From assembly GCF_001028175.1 (NCBI RefSeq), contig NZ_AEJF01000154.1, forward strand, positions 1 to 37,455: 37,455 nucleotides of DNA, read 5' to 3'. Below the pieces are notes generated by a model. It ran no database searches, was not told the DNA's origin, and saw only the letters and a program-made list of their open reading frames with translations. Each line of letters starts with the position of its first letter. Position 1 is the first letter of the stretch. The position numbers were made by a program, and so were the translations under genes. This DNA is from Caballeronia mineralivorans PML1(12) (GTDB lineage Bacteria; Pseudomonadota; Gammaproteobacteria; Burkholderiales; Burkholderiaceae). Positions 8,748-15,786 of this stretch are shown in pieces.

Positions 8748-9182
8748 ATGCCGACGTTTATAAGTAAATTAACGTCTTATCCATGGATCAGACGCAGCTT
8801 TGATCTCGCTGGAACGTCGTTACGCGTTTTAGTGGTCGATGACAACCGCAATGCTGCAGAAGCGATGGCGAGCTATCTGTCGTTCGAAAACATGGAATGT
8901 CGGGTCGCTTTCGGTGGACTGGAAGCAATCGCGATCGGAACAGCTTGGGCACCGCATGTCATTCTCATGGATATCTCTATGCCGGAGTGCAACGGTTACG
9001 AGGCCACCTTCGCTTTGCGGCAGGATCAACGCACCTGCGGAATGGTGATTGTTGCTTTTACTGCGTTAAATAATGACGGCGACGTGCGCAAACACATCGT
9101 TGACCACTCGTTTGATGGCTATTGCCAGAAAGGCCAGCCACCGAGCAAATTGGTGGCCCTAGTCATGAGCTTCGTGCAGTGA
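8748..9182 (+). CDS. stand-alone response-regulator receiver protein
   Basis: This 144-residue protein consists almost wholly of a CheY-like receiver domain. The acidic pair is in VLVVDDN (Asp31, Asp32), the phospho-acceptor is Asp75 in ILMDISMPE, the switch Thr105 is in VAFTALN and the conserved Lys128 is in CQKGQ. There is no output domain, so it would act by protein-protein contact like CheY or a phosphorelay intermediate. The ATG at 8748 has GGGAG about 8 bases upstream; a longer frame from 8643 lacks a ribosome site. It is divergent from the GAF-GGDEF-EAL gene, which makes a shared pathway plausible, but no histidine kinase is visible in the window. Confidence 0.8.
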   Translation: MPTFISKLTSYPWIRRSFDLAGTSLRVLVVDDNRNAAEAMASYLSFENMECRVAFGGLEAIAIGTAWAPHVILMDISMPECNGYEATFALRQDQRTCGMVIVAFTALNNDGDVRKHIVDHSFDGYCQKGQPPSKLVALVMSFVQ

Positions 9183-9341
9183 ACCCGTGCGTGAGTTGGG
9201 TCGGTCTATCTAGCTTAACGTGATTGGTGCGCCGACCGGATTCTGGCGGGTCCGTGATTGCCAACAATATGAGTAGGCACGTCGACCGTCCGAAACTGGC
9301 CGAGCGACCCACGTGACTTGCCGCCATGCAATTGGCGAAAC

Positions 9342-9721
9342 CTAAAAATCAATAACCGGCACTATCCCTTGCCCCGTATGCAAAACGTACGATTCAAGTC
9401 CGTCTTTCTCCGGAAGTAATCGAGCAATCATCCCGTTCTCCAGGAACAGTGTCAGCGCTTTGCTCTCGACAAAGTGGGCGTCTGCGATGATCTTTTTCAG
9501 ACAGCGCAGAAGAGAGGCAGTAGATTCCGGAGCGCTAGCGGTTCCGCTGGAGTCTTCGTCCGAGTCACTTAGCGAAAAGCGGCACTGAATCAAGATCCAT
9601 CCGCCCCCCGACCACTACGGTTGAACGACATCGAGACGGACGCCGGATTTATGTCTATCCGGACCACCTCGCAAACTGCCGATCCAAGCAAATAATAGCG
9701 ACCAACTTGTCGCTCGCCCAT
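9342..9721 (-). pseudogene. frameshifted small protein (possible DUF6188/immunity-like)
   Basis: Two minus-strand frames form one protein. GRYYLLGSAVCEVVRIDINP and SVSMSFNRSGRG are read from about 9721 down to 9605. A second frame then gives IQCRFSLSDSDED through KALTLFLENGMIARLLPEKD to the stop at 9342. The switch falls at a run of six C (9604-9609 on the plus strand), and one extra base there would join the frames. The 5' end coincides with the start of repeat copy B, so the gene may also be truncated. The pattern of a short beta-rich protein ending in L-F-x-[ND]-G resembles DUF6188 or immunity-type proteins, but only weakly. Confidence 0.4.
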
Positions 9722-9780
9722 TGCGACGCCAGAGGGCAAGCAGCGGTATGGGCCACAGTTCTCAACTTTATTGTCACGGA
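9718..9780 (-). mobile_element. Tn7-like end, copy B left arm
   Basis: This stretch matches copy A left arm from CATTGCGAC to the CAGCGGTA(T/C)GGGCCACAGTTC block and ends ATTGTCACGGA. It carries one minus-strand TnsB-like motif (GTGACAATAAAGTTGAGAAC, about 9758-9777). The sequence between this arm and the right arm (CCACCCAC) is the same in copies A and B, so both junctions share one origin. Confidence 0.5.
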
Positions 9781-9788
9781 CCACCCAC

Positions 9789-9941
9789 TAGTTCGTGACA
9801 ATAAAGTTGAGAACTGCCGCCCTTGCGGTAGAAGGCTCGCGTCGAGCTAAGTATCGCAGCGTCTTGCTTCAAAGTTGCGAACAGCGCAGGTTCAATCTGC
9901 TCCATCTGCTTGCCTGAAACAATAAAGCTGAGAACAGGATG
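9789..9941 (+). mobile_element. Tn7-like end, copy B right arm (three TnsB-like sites)
   Basis: This arm begins TAGTTCGTGACAAT and carries motif copies at about 9797-9816, 9866-9884 and 9917-9937, spaced as in copies A and C. Similarity to the other copies ends just after the third site (AGAACAGGATG), earlier than the A/C match. It faces right and could be the left boundary of an element whose other boundary is copy C next to glmS. Confidence 0.55.
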
Positions 9942-10084
9942 GCGCCGACGGATATCCATCGGCGCGCGTCATCACTAACGACATTGGCCCATAGCTATGG
10001 CGGTCTGAACCCACTCCAGAGGCCCGTTTTTAAATTGGGGCTGCGTCAAAGACGAGTCTCTTTGCAGCCGTAGTACGCGCCAGG

Positions 10085-11797
10085 TTAGTTATTTTGGGTC
10101 GAGGGATAAAGTAAAACACGAAAGCTGGATAACTTCTTGACGCAGTCCGAAAGGTACTTCGTTCCATTGGGTTGGAAGTCAAGCGTACGTTTTAGCGTCT
10201 GCGTATTTTCCGTGTAGGCAATATGATTTTCGGCGCCCATGGCATCTTGATTTTCAGAAGAGGTCTGCAGCGACGACGGAAGCTTGGGCGACAACGGCCG
10301 GATATCAGCGAACGCAACGTCGGCGTTGTCAAAGCGCGTTGTGTTGCTGAACGTTACCGCCTCGAAATCAGCTGCAATGAGCTTGGCGCGCTTAAAGTTC
10401 GTGGAAGACAAATCGCGTCCGACAAATGACGCGCCTGCGGCGGCCGCATCTGAAAAGTCGGCTCCTGTCGCTGGTGAGTCTCCGTCGAACCTAGCGCATG
10501 TCAAAAGTGCGTTTCCGAAATCTGCCTCGGAAAGATCACCGCTCTTATGTTCGCCCCCATCAAGTGTTGCGCCGATCAGATTTGCATGTTGAAACCCGAC
10601 GTTTCGCATGTCGGCACCTGACAGCACACCGTAGCGCAAGTCCGCGAAAGCGAAGGTTGCGCCATGAAGGTCAGATTCCGAAAGATTTGCCATTGGGAGA
10701 CGAGCTGCGAAAAAATTAGCGTACCTAAAGTTACGTCGCACGAACGTAACTGGCTCGATTTTTCGAAGCATTTCAGGGTCGTAGCTTAGGACGCCAGACA
10801 CCACATCAGGTGTAATCGGCGACCTCACGAGCAATCTCCTACAGAGATCCAAACTTCGGTGAAAGAGGCGATGCTCTTGTGCATCAACGCAATTATCAGC
10901 GGATAAGCGCCGACTCTCGGCGCCTAGAGGAAAAAATAGCAGGTGAGTCAACGGGAGCTCGTGAGGAATATATCGCCCGAGAGACAACGTTGCAGCAGCA
11001 TTCAGCGACCGTTGTTCTAGAGGCTCGTCCGGGATAAGCGCCGCAAAAAAAGAGAAGGCGACAAGCGGTAAGCACAGTGCGAACAGGAATGCGTTGAGCC
11101 TTCTAGTATGAACCGTTGCAGCCCGCCTTCGCTGTTTGACGGGCTGTACTTTCGGGGCGCCATACATAAGAAATGTTTTCGGTACAAAGTACACAACGAG
11201 GCATAGGTCGCAAACAAGCATTGCCCTATGCCACCAGGTTATCGCTTCACTTTGGTAAGGGAGGAACGCTGCCTGAATCCAGGCGAGCAAGACGGGAGGA
11301 GCGACGATCAGTGTCAGAATCAGAGGTACAGTAAGCAAGGCATTGAATACCCCTATCTCCGGCCCCGCAATAGAGTACGACAGCATAAAGCTGTCCGCTT
11401 CATGCTTAGCTTGTTGTTCGGACGAGTCAGCACGTCGAAGGCTTCGAACGAAGCGCGTCGCTGAACGAGCGAGAATCGCCAACTGTACGAGAATCTGAAA
11501 GTGATAAACAAGAACCAGCAAAGGGGCAAACACGAAAAAGCCATCGAGAGGGACCGTCGTGTCGACTAGTGGCAACTTCGTTCCATCATCGAACAACAGT
11601 TGCAGATCAGTTGTCGATGCAACCACGACGCTCACGTATGCTAGCAGCAGCAGAAATCCCACGAACTGAGGACGTAGCGCCTTCGCGGTCTCGTTCGTTG
11701 CTTTGATCAGCCGAGACGCGAGCATTGATTTTTCTGGTGTTGCGGGCGAGCGCCGGTTCGATGATCTCCAGCGTAACGACGGCCGAGGCTTCGACAT
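10085..11797 (-). CDS. membrane protein with C-terminal pentapeptide repeats
   Basis: This protein of about 570 residues has two halves. The N-terminal half has about four membrane segments (FVGFLLLLAYVSVVVAS; FFVFAPLLVLVYHFQILV; the LLTVPLILTLIVAPPVLLAW region; and FLFALCLLPLV-like before FFAALIPDEP). The second half is a run of pentapeptide repeats of the A(D/N)LxX type (NLSESDLHGATFAFADLRYG, then GADMRNVGFQHANLIGATLDGG, SEADFGNALL, GADFSDAAAAGASF), which fold into a right-handed beta-helix. The ATG at 11797 has GGAG 6 bases upstream; ATG 11845 is an in-frame alternative. It is transcribed alone. Related proteins of this layout occur in mobile islands, sometimes near defence genes, but no biochemical role is established. 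Confidence 0.75.
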   Translation of the reverse strand: MSKPRPSLRWRSSNRRSPATPEKSMLASRLIKATNETAKALRPQFVGFLLLLAYVSVVVASTTDLQLLFDDGTKLPLVDTTVPLDGFFVFAPLLVLVYHFQILVQLAILARSATRFVRSLRRADSSEQQAKHEADSFMLSYSIAGPEIGVFNALLTVPLILTLIVAPPVLLAWIQAAFLPYQSEAITWWHRAMLVCDLCLVVYFVPKTFLMYGAPKVQPVKQRRRAATVHTRRLNAFLFALCLPLVAFSFFAALIPDEPLEQRSLNAAATLSLGRYIPHELPLTHLLFFPLGAESRRLSADNCVDAQEHRLFHRSLDLCRRLLVRSPITPDVVSGVLSYDPEMLRKIEPVTFVRRNFRYANFFAARLPMANLSESDLHGATFAFADLRYGVLSGADMRNVGFQHANLIGATLDGGEHKSGDLSEADFGNALLTCARFDGDSPATGADFSDAAAAGASFVGRDLSSTNFKRAKLIAADFEAVTFSNTTRFDNADVAFADIRPLSPKLPSSLQTSSENQDAMGAENHIAYTENTQTLKRTLDFQPNGTKYLSDCVKKLSSFRVLLYPSTQNN

Positions 11798-11937
11798 GTC
11801 TGCTCCGTTGAGTTCTGGTTTTATGTCGAAGCATGATACGGCCATCGGGTTTTGCCGCTGAGATAAATAATGGGCTATTTGCTAGCTATAGACGTTAAAC
11901 GCAACTCTGCTAAAGGCGCTGCACAGATCGCAGATCA

Positions 11938-12447
11938 TCAGCCCCAGGTGTAATCGGCAACAACCGAGCCGTCCTCATTGATAAACTCTTCGTTTAGCAT
12001 ATCGCCGTCCAGGCTCAGCAAGGCAAAACCATTGTGTACCCGATCCGGATACATCGTATCGTTGACTGGCTGGTGTTCATACCAGAAAGCGGCTGGATTT
12101 CCGTACAGCACTGGCGGTGCACCGCACGGGACCGCGCCGTGGCCGCAACACCGTGCCTGCACATTCCCTTTCGGAGCGTAGACGACTCCCGCGTGAATAT
12201 GACCCCAGTACCACCACACCTTGCGTTGCGTCAAGATGGGGCGAGCTGCCCCCAAAGTGCCAATGGCGTTGCGCCATCGAGAGATAGTCCGTTGTGGTGC
12301 GTATGCAAGATCACCTGCTGTGTATCGGCGTTCGCTAAAGGCCTACTCACAAAATCGTGTTGTGCGTCGTCCAGAACTCCATACTGGTATAGAGTCATTT
12401 CGTCGGCGTGATACACCGTATCCAGTCCGATGATGAGCCAGTGCATC
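11938..12447 (-). pseudogene. broken metallophosphoesterase (3' remnant)
   Basis: Two minus-strand frames together give the C-terminal half of a calcineurin-like phosphoesterase: MHWLIIGLDTVYHADE ... VILHTHHNGLSLDG ... ALWGQLAP, then ILTQRKVWWYWGHIHAG ... RCCGHGAVPCG to the stop at 11938. The frames join at a CCCC run near 12,239, where one base is missing. The N-terminal half with the D-x-H, GD and GNHD motifs is absent, and similarity stops at about 12,448. Motif order (LDT, HTHH, WGHIH, GHGAVP) parallels the intact protein at 520-1857 (MDT, SHHQ, WGHEH, GHGAVP), so the two are distant homologues. It is almost certainly non-functional. Confidence 0.7.
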
Positions 12448-12839
12448 GCACTGCGCTAGAGCTCAATCCCAAGATTGGCGTCAAGAAGCGGGTGGTCGAA
12501 CTGGAAAAGACTGCGTCGCAGCAGGCGCGGCTCGAAACAGCGGCGACCAAACCCGTGGAAGATACGCCGCGGTCGGCCTGAATTTTGGCCAGCCGCGATC
12601 ATGAGCACACGGTCGGCGTAGGTGATGAGGTCGCGCTCGGCGTTCCATCTCACGCGAGCAAGTCCCAGCGCACCCAAGCACTACTGAGCCGCCTTCGTCG
12701 CCTCCGTCTCCCGCCGACGGTAAACCTCGAAATCTACCATCGCACTTCAATCTCAAGTCTTGTCAGACGCGGCATAATTCCCCGTCACGGATAGAAACCG
12801 CACGATACCAAGAAAGACACAAAAAAGAAGCGAGAGACC
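12448..12839. other. scrambled stretch without an intact gene
   Basis: This interval joins the truncated phosphoesterase to the truncated SIR2 gene. A plus-strand frame at about 12,440-12,580 (KKRVVELEKTASQQARLETA, ending at a TGA) reads like the C-terminus of a protein, and a minus-strand frame (RDLITYADRVLMIAAGQNSG) also looks protein-like, but neither is recognised. The last 60 bases are AT-rich and probably hold the original promoter and leader of the SIR2-type gene. Confidence 0.35.
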
Positions 12840-12998
12840 GTGCAGTTTGTCAAGAATGGACCGGATATTCCGGAAACGTTGCTGCAAGCGCGCGAGGATG
12901 GTCGTGTGGTGTTTTTCTGTGGAGCGGGAATCTCCTACCCAGCTGGTCTGCCCGGGTTTGGAGGGCTTGTCGACCGGCTTTATCGGGAACTCGGAGAA
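12840..12998 (+). pseudogene. 5' fragment of a SIR2-like gene
   Basis: From GTG 12840 the frame encodes about 53 residues: MQFVKNGPDIPETLLQARED, then GRVVFFCGAGISYPAGLPGF and GGLVDRLYRELG. The FCGAGISYPAGLPGF segment is the NAD-binding GAG-[I/V]-S motif of SIR2-like domains; this N-terminal form is known from large SIR2-domain proteins in anti-phage systems, some of which deplete NAD+. The gene is cut after about residue 52, where the DNA switches to a group II intron on the other strand. Only the first motif survives and no function remains. Start, motif and truncation are seen directly; the link to defence is from family knowledge. Confidence 0.65.
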
Positions 12999-13134
12999 AC
13001 GCCTGCGCAAGCACATCCTCACGATAGATCTTGTCGTACAGGGCGTAGAAGCGGTACCCGGCTTCTGCCTTCGCTTTCGCGTGTAACGCCGTCTGCAGTT
13101 TCTGAACACTGATCGGAGTTGATAGGTTGCCCAA
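12999..13134 (-). pseudogene. group II intron reverse transcriptase/maturase, N-terminal stub
   Basis: The minus-strand frame from ATG 13,134 reads MGNLSTPISVQKLQTALHAK, then AKAEAGYRFYALYDKIYRED and VLAQAF. This matches the start of LtrA-type intron-encoded proteins (KLQ..L..KAK....RFY.LYDK.YR.DVL). After about 45 residues it runs into the antisense of the SIR2-like gene. Reverse transcriptase, X/maturase and endonuclease domains are absent. Confidence 0.7.
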
Positions 13135-13629
13135 TCTCCAGGTCCCTCACTACGTGTTGCGTTGGTCTTGAACTGAGGCCCCTTCCCTCCACCGGCATTA
13201 CCCGGCTTCATCGGTAGTACGGGCCTCTCCGTCATCCCAAGGCGCCCGGCCTGTCCCTCGCGGGCGCCCGGTTGGTCATCCCTGACCACGCCGAGGGACT
13301 TCCCGTGTTGCGTACGCTTTCCTTGTGTACATGCTGTCGCCACTACCCCGGCGCAGCGACTAGGCGTCCAGCCTGCTCATTCACCCAGTCGTATCAGCCT
13401 TCCCCGATAGGGTTGCCGGGTCGGCCTGCGCATCGACCTTTTCGAGGCTTGCTCGGCGTTCACTCGCGTTACGGCCTGCACACTCGCGCTGTCACCAATT
13501 CGTGACACGCATTACCGAAGGCTTCAGCCACTTCGTTACCTCCATAGCTGCTCCGGTTGCTTCCGGCTGGAGCGGTTGCCGGGCGGGACTTACACCCGCT
13601 GGAAAGCGCCACCTTTTCACGGCGCACAC
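12999..13629 (-). mobile_element. group II intron, 5' part only
   Basis: On the minus strand the sequence starts at GTGTGCGCC (13,629), a GUGYG-type intron 5' boundary. It continues with the conserved early-domain stretches of a bacterial group II intron (GTAAGTCCCGCCCGGCAACC, GAGGTAACGAAGTGGCTGAAG-type, GCAGGCCGTAACGCGAGTGA). About 495 bases of ribozyme precede the start of its reverse transcriptase. The catalytic domains V-VI, the 3' splice site and nearly all of the reverse transcriptase are missing, so it cannot splice or move. The long open frame across 12,753-13,343 is ribozyme RNA, not a protein gene. Confidence 0.75.
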
Positions 13630-13811
13630 CCAACTCGGTCATTCAATCAGCCACACATCGTATGACTGTTTGTTCACAACAAGAGACGTTCGGGCATGCG
13701 GGCCGGTCGACCTGTGATTGACTTTGCACTCGGGCCCAAACGGGCAGCTTGATAATGCTAGCCTTCCATCCGTTCGTTCCCTCAGCGGGTAGTCAGTTTC
13801 CGCCGTTTCCA

Positions 13812-14076
13812 GGTGCCGACAAGAACAGCTACTTAAGTTTCGCAGCATTGATGACACCGGCGGTCAGCTCAAGGTGGCGTTCGTGTTGACGCAAATCACA
13901 GCGCGTTCCAGGCCAGCCAGGACGGTGCGGGAAGCCTTGTTGGAAACGCGTCCCCCGTCTTGGAGACGGTCATGACCCGTCGGAAGTCGTACGCGGAAGC
14001 CGCCGCGAAGGGTTGTACAGGGTTCGAGTTGCGCGACCTGACTGCACAAGGGGAGATGCTCGCCATCGCCCGGTAA
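13812..14076 (+). pseudogene. ParA-family ATPase, 3' remnant with frameshifts
   Basis: Three plus-strand frames placed end to end give the C-terminal part of a ParA-like partition ATPase: VPTRTAT (the VVPTRTS-type motif), then KFRSIDDTGGQLKVAFVLTQ and ITARSR...REALLET, then PVLETVMTRRKSYAEAAAKG and ending GEMLAIAR at TAA 14,076. The second switch lies in a run of five C near 13,951, where one inserted base restores the frame. The Walker A and B regions are missing. ParA proteins partition plasmids or position integrated elements, so the remnant points to a plasmid or integrative element as source. Confidence 0.5.
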
Positions 14077-14381
14077 GTTCAGACGATGTTGGCCCCGGTG
14101 GCTCTGCCCGGTCCGCAACTGGTCGCGGCGTAGGGGGATGACGATGAAGCTATCGTTTGCAAAACCGAGTACGGTCAAGGAGCGCGCACGTCTGGCGATG
14201 CCTGAGGCGGAGGTGCCGGTTTGCCCGCCGATCAAGGTCCTCACCAAGCGCCTAGCCGCACGGGGTCCGGGTGTAAGAAAAGAAGCAGTTCGAGAGCCCG
14301 TGCCAGCTTTCCGGTGCGTCCATGAGGGTGACCGTGGCGCTCCTGCTCGACGCTTAGAGGTCAGGGGAAATCAACGCGACC
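14077..14381. other. ParA-downstream stretch, only gene scraps
   Basis: A plus-strand frame opens at ATG 14,138 (MTMKLSFAKPSTVKERARLA) and loses protein-like character after about 45 residues; a second frame gives ASMRVTVALLLDA before a TAG. They may be pieces of one small gene that followed parA and has since been frameshifted, for example a partition accessory protein. I cannot assign a family. Confidence 0.3.
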
Positions 14382-14579
14382 ATGGCTCGGCAGGACCATG
14401 TGATGTCCGCTTGTGAGCGGCTGGTCTTGGACGGGCCCGAGGAGGACTACCGGACATTGAAAGCCAAGGTGGCAGGGATGGGGCTGACGCTGACGGATGT
14501 GGTTTGCTGCCTGGTGCGGGAGACGGAGGTCGTGGTGGACCTGGTGAAACGGTATTTGATCAAGCAAGTAGTGGCATGA
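14382..14579 (+). CDS. small ORF, possible ribbon-helix-helix remnant
   Basis: This is a 65-residue open frame, MARQDHVMSACERLVLDGPE through KAKVAGMGLTLTDVVCCLVR to IKQVVA. The (L/R)x-K-A-K-x-A-x-x-G-[LM]-[TS]-L-T-D-V-V pattern is like the DNA-contacting helix pair of ribbon-helix-helix proteins such as those paired with ParA. Its place downstream of a ParA remnant fits. There is no good ribosome site, and the C-terminus is unlike known members, so it may be non-functional. Confidence 0.3.
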   Translation: MARQDHVMSACERLVLDGPEEDYRTLKAKVAGMGLTLTDVVCCLVRETEVVVDLVKRYLIKQVVA

Positions 14580-14585
14580 CGGAAG

Positions 14586-14616
14586 TTGAAGTACATTGTC
14601 CCATTTGGGGTAATAT
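14586..14616 (+). promoter_or_regulatory. candidate promoter/operator of the Xre-RES operon
   Basis: Upstream of the antitoxin gene are a TTGAAG box (14,586) and a TAATAT box (14,611), spaced about 19 bp. Between them lies a small palindrome, CCCATTTGGG. Antitoxins of this family usually repress their own operon by binding a palindrome in the promoter, so this is a sensible operator candidate. The -35 match and spacing are only fair. Confidence 0.35.
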
Positions 14617-14644
14617 AAAGTCTCAAACGACCCCGGAGGACATC

Positions 14645-15292
14645 ATGGCAGGCCGGACTGAACCGAAAGCAACCGCATCACCCCCTCGTGCCCCTCGTCC
14701 GACGGGAAAGCCAATCGCAAGAAAATCACGCCCCGCGGTCTCAAAGGGAAAGGCCAAGGTAATCGCCAAAAAAATGGCCTTCCACGCACCACCTGTCGTT
14801 AAATCACCGGGCCGCCGTACTACGCCGCCTGAGGTAATGCAGATTCCATTTGACGTGCTTGATTTTCGACGCGCATACAGTGCGTCCCCCATCGACCGCA
14901 TGGTCGTGATCAGGACAGGTATCCCAGCGACCTCCGTCAACAAGGTTGCAAAACGGTTCAACATCACCCAGGAAGAGCTCATGGCGCGACTGGGCATGAG
15001 CAAATCTACGATCAGTAGAAAGGCGAAGGAAGGCGGGAGGCTTACGCCCGAGCAAAGCGAAAGATTGGTCGGTATGGCCAAGCTCGTCGGCCAGGTCGAA
15101 GCCATCATCGAAGAATCCGGTGACCCCGAAACATCGGGTGAGTTCAACGCCGCTGCGTGGCTGGAAGATTGGTTGTCACACCCGAATCCCGCGCTGGGGA
15201 ACGTGCTGCCATCCACATATCTGGACACCCATGAGGGTCGTGAGGTTCTGAGTCGGTTGATCGCTCAGATGCAGAGCGGTGCCTACGCATGA
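14645..15292 (+). CDS. Xre/MbcA/ParS-type antitoxin
   Basis: This 215-residue antitoxin has a basic, disordered N-terminal 75 residues rich in Lys, Pro and Ala. A helix-turn-helix region follows (KRFNITQEELMARLGMSKST, then RKAKEGGRLTPEQSERLVGM), and then the C-terminal toxin-binding segment (FNAAAWLEDWLSHPNPALGN ... YLDTHEGREVLSRLIAQMQ), which is the hallmark of the Xre/MbcA/ParS antitoxin family. GGAGG 6 bases upstream fixes ATG 14,645. Its stop overlaps the start of the RES toxin (ATGA), giving coupled translation. It should neutralise the toxin and repress the operon. The long basic N-terminus is an addition to the core family length. Confidence 0.85.
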   Translation: MAGRTEPKATASPPRAPRPTGKPIARKSRPAVSKGKAKVIAKKMAFHAPPVVKSPGRRTTPPEVMQIPFDVLDFRRAYSASPIDRMVVIRTGIPATSVNKVAKRFNITQEELMARLGMSKSTISRKAKEGGRLTPEQSERLVGMAKLVGQVEAIIEESGDPETSGEFNAAAWLEDWLSHPNPALGNVLPSTYLDTHEGREVLSRLIAQMQSGAYA

Positions 15293-15786
15293 CGGTTCAT
15301 CTATGGCGCATCGCCGCCGTCACACCAAAATATCCAGCTGAGGATCTGTCCGGCGGCGGGGCGAAGAATAGCGGCGGCCGTTGGAATGCACCCGGCACTG
15401 CCGTACTTTACGTGGCGGAAAACCGTGCCCTCGCTTGCTTAGAAACCTTGGTGCATCTTGTCGCAGGTGGCTTGCCACTGAACCGCATCCTTGTTCGTAT
15501 CGACGTGCCGGACGATGTTTGGACCAGCAGAAATACTTTCGATCCTAACGACGCGAATAACATCGGATGGGACGTGCAGCCCGCTGGCATGGTGTCCATT
15601 GATGCCGGTACCGACTGGGCCAGTGCACCCTCCGCAGCAGGTGCGAGTGCGTTACTCGTGGTCCCTTCGGTGATTGTCCCTGATGAGTGGAATGTATTGA
15701 TCAATCCGATCCATCCCGACGCAGGCAAAATCACGGCAACAAAGATCAAACGTTGGACGTACGACACCCGCCTCCAAAAGCCGTAG
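15289..15786 (+). CDS. RES-domain toxin (NAD+ phosphorylase type)
   Basis: This 165-residue protein spans a complete RES domain. An Arg near the start (LWRIA) begins it, followed by the G-G-R-W-N segment in NSGGRWNAPGTAVLYVAENR, the conserved Glu in ALACLETLVHL, a conserved Ser region in VVPSVIVPDEWNVLINPIHPD, and a C-terminal helix. Characterised RES toxins such as MbcT degrade NAD+ with phosphate and stop growth unless bound by the partner antitoxin. The start codon overlaps the antitoxin stop. All expected active-site positions (Arg, Tyr in VLYVAE, Glu, Ser) appear intact, so the pair is probably functional, in contrast to the decayed genes on both sides. Confidence 0.85.
   Translation: MTVHLWRIAAVTPKYPAEDLSGGGAKNSGGRWNAPGTAVLYVAENRALACLETLVHLVAGGLPLNRILVRIDVPDDVWTSRNTFDPNDANNIGWDVQPAGMVSIDAGTDWASAPSAAGASALLVVPSVIVPDEWNVLINPIHPDAGKITATKIKRWTYDTRLQKP

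Noticed and set aside
12753..13343. Open frame of 196 codons on the minus strand
   Set aside because: It covers the ribozyme part of the group II intron; such frames are commonly annotated but are structural RNA.
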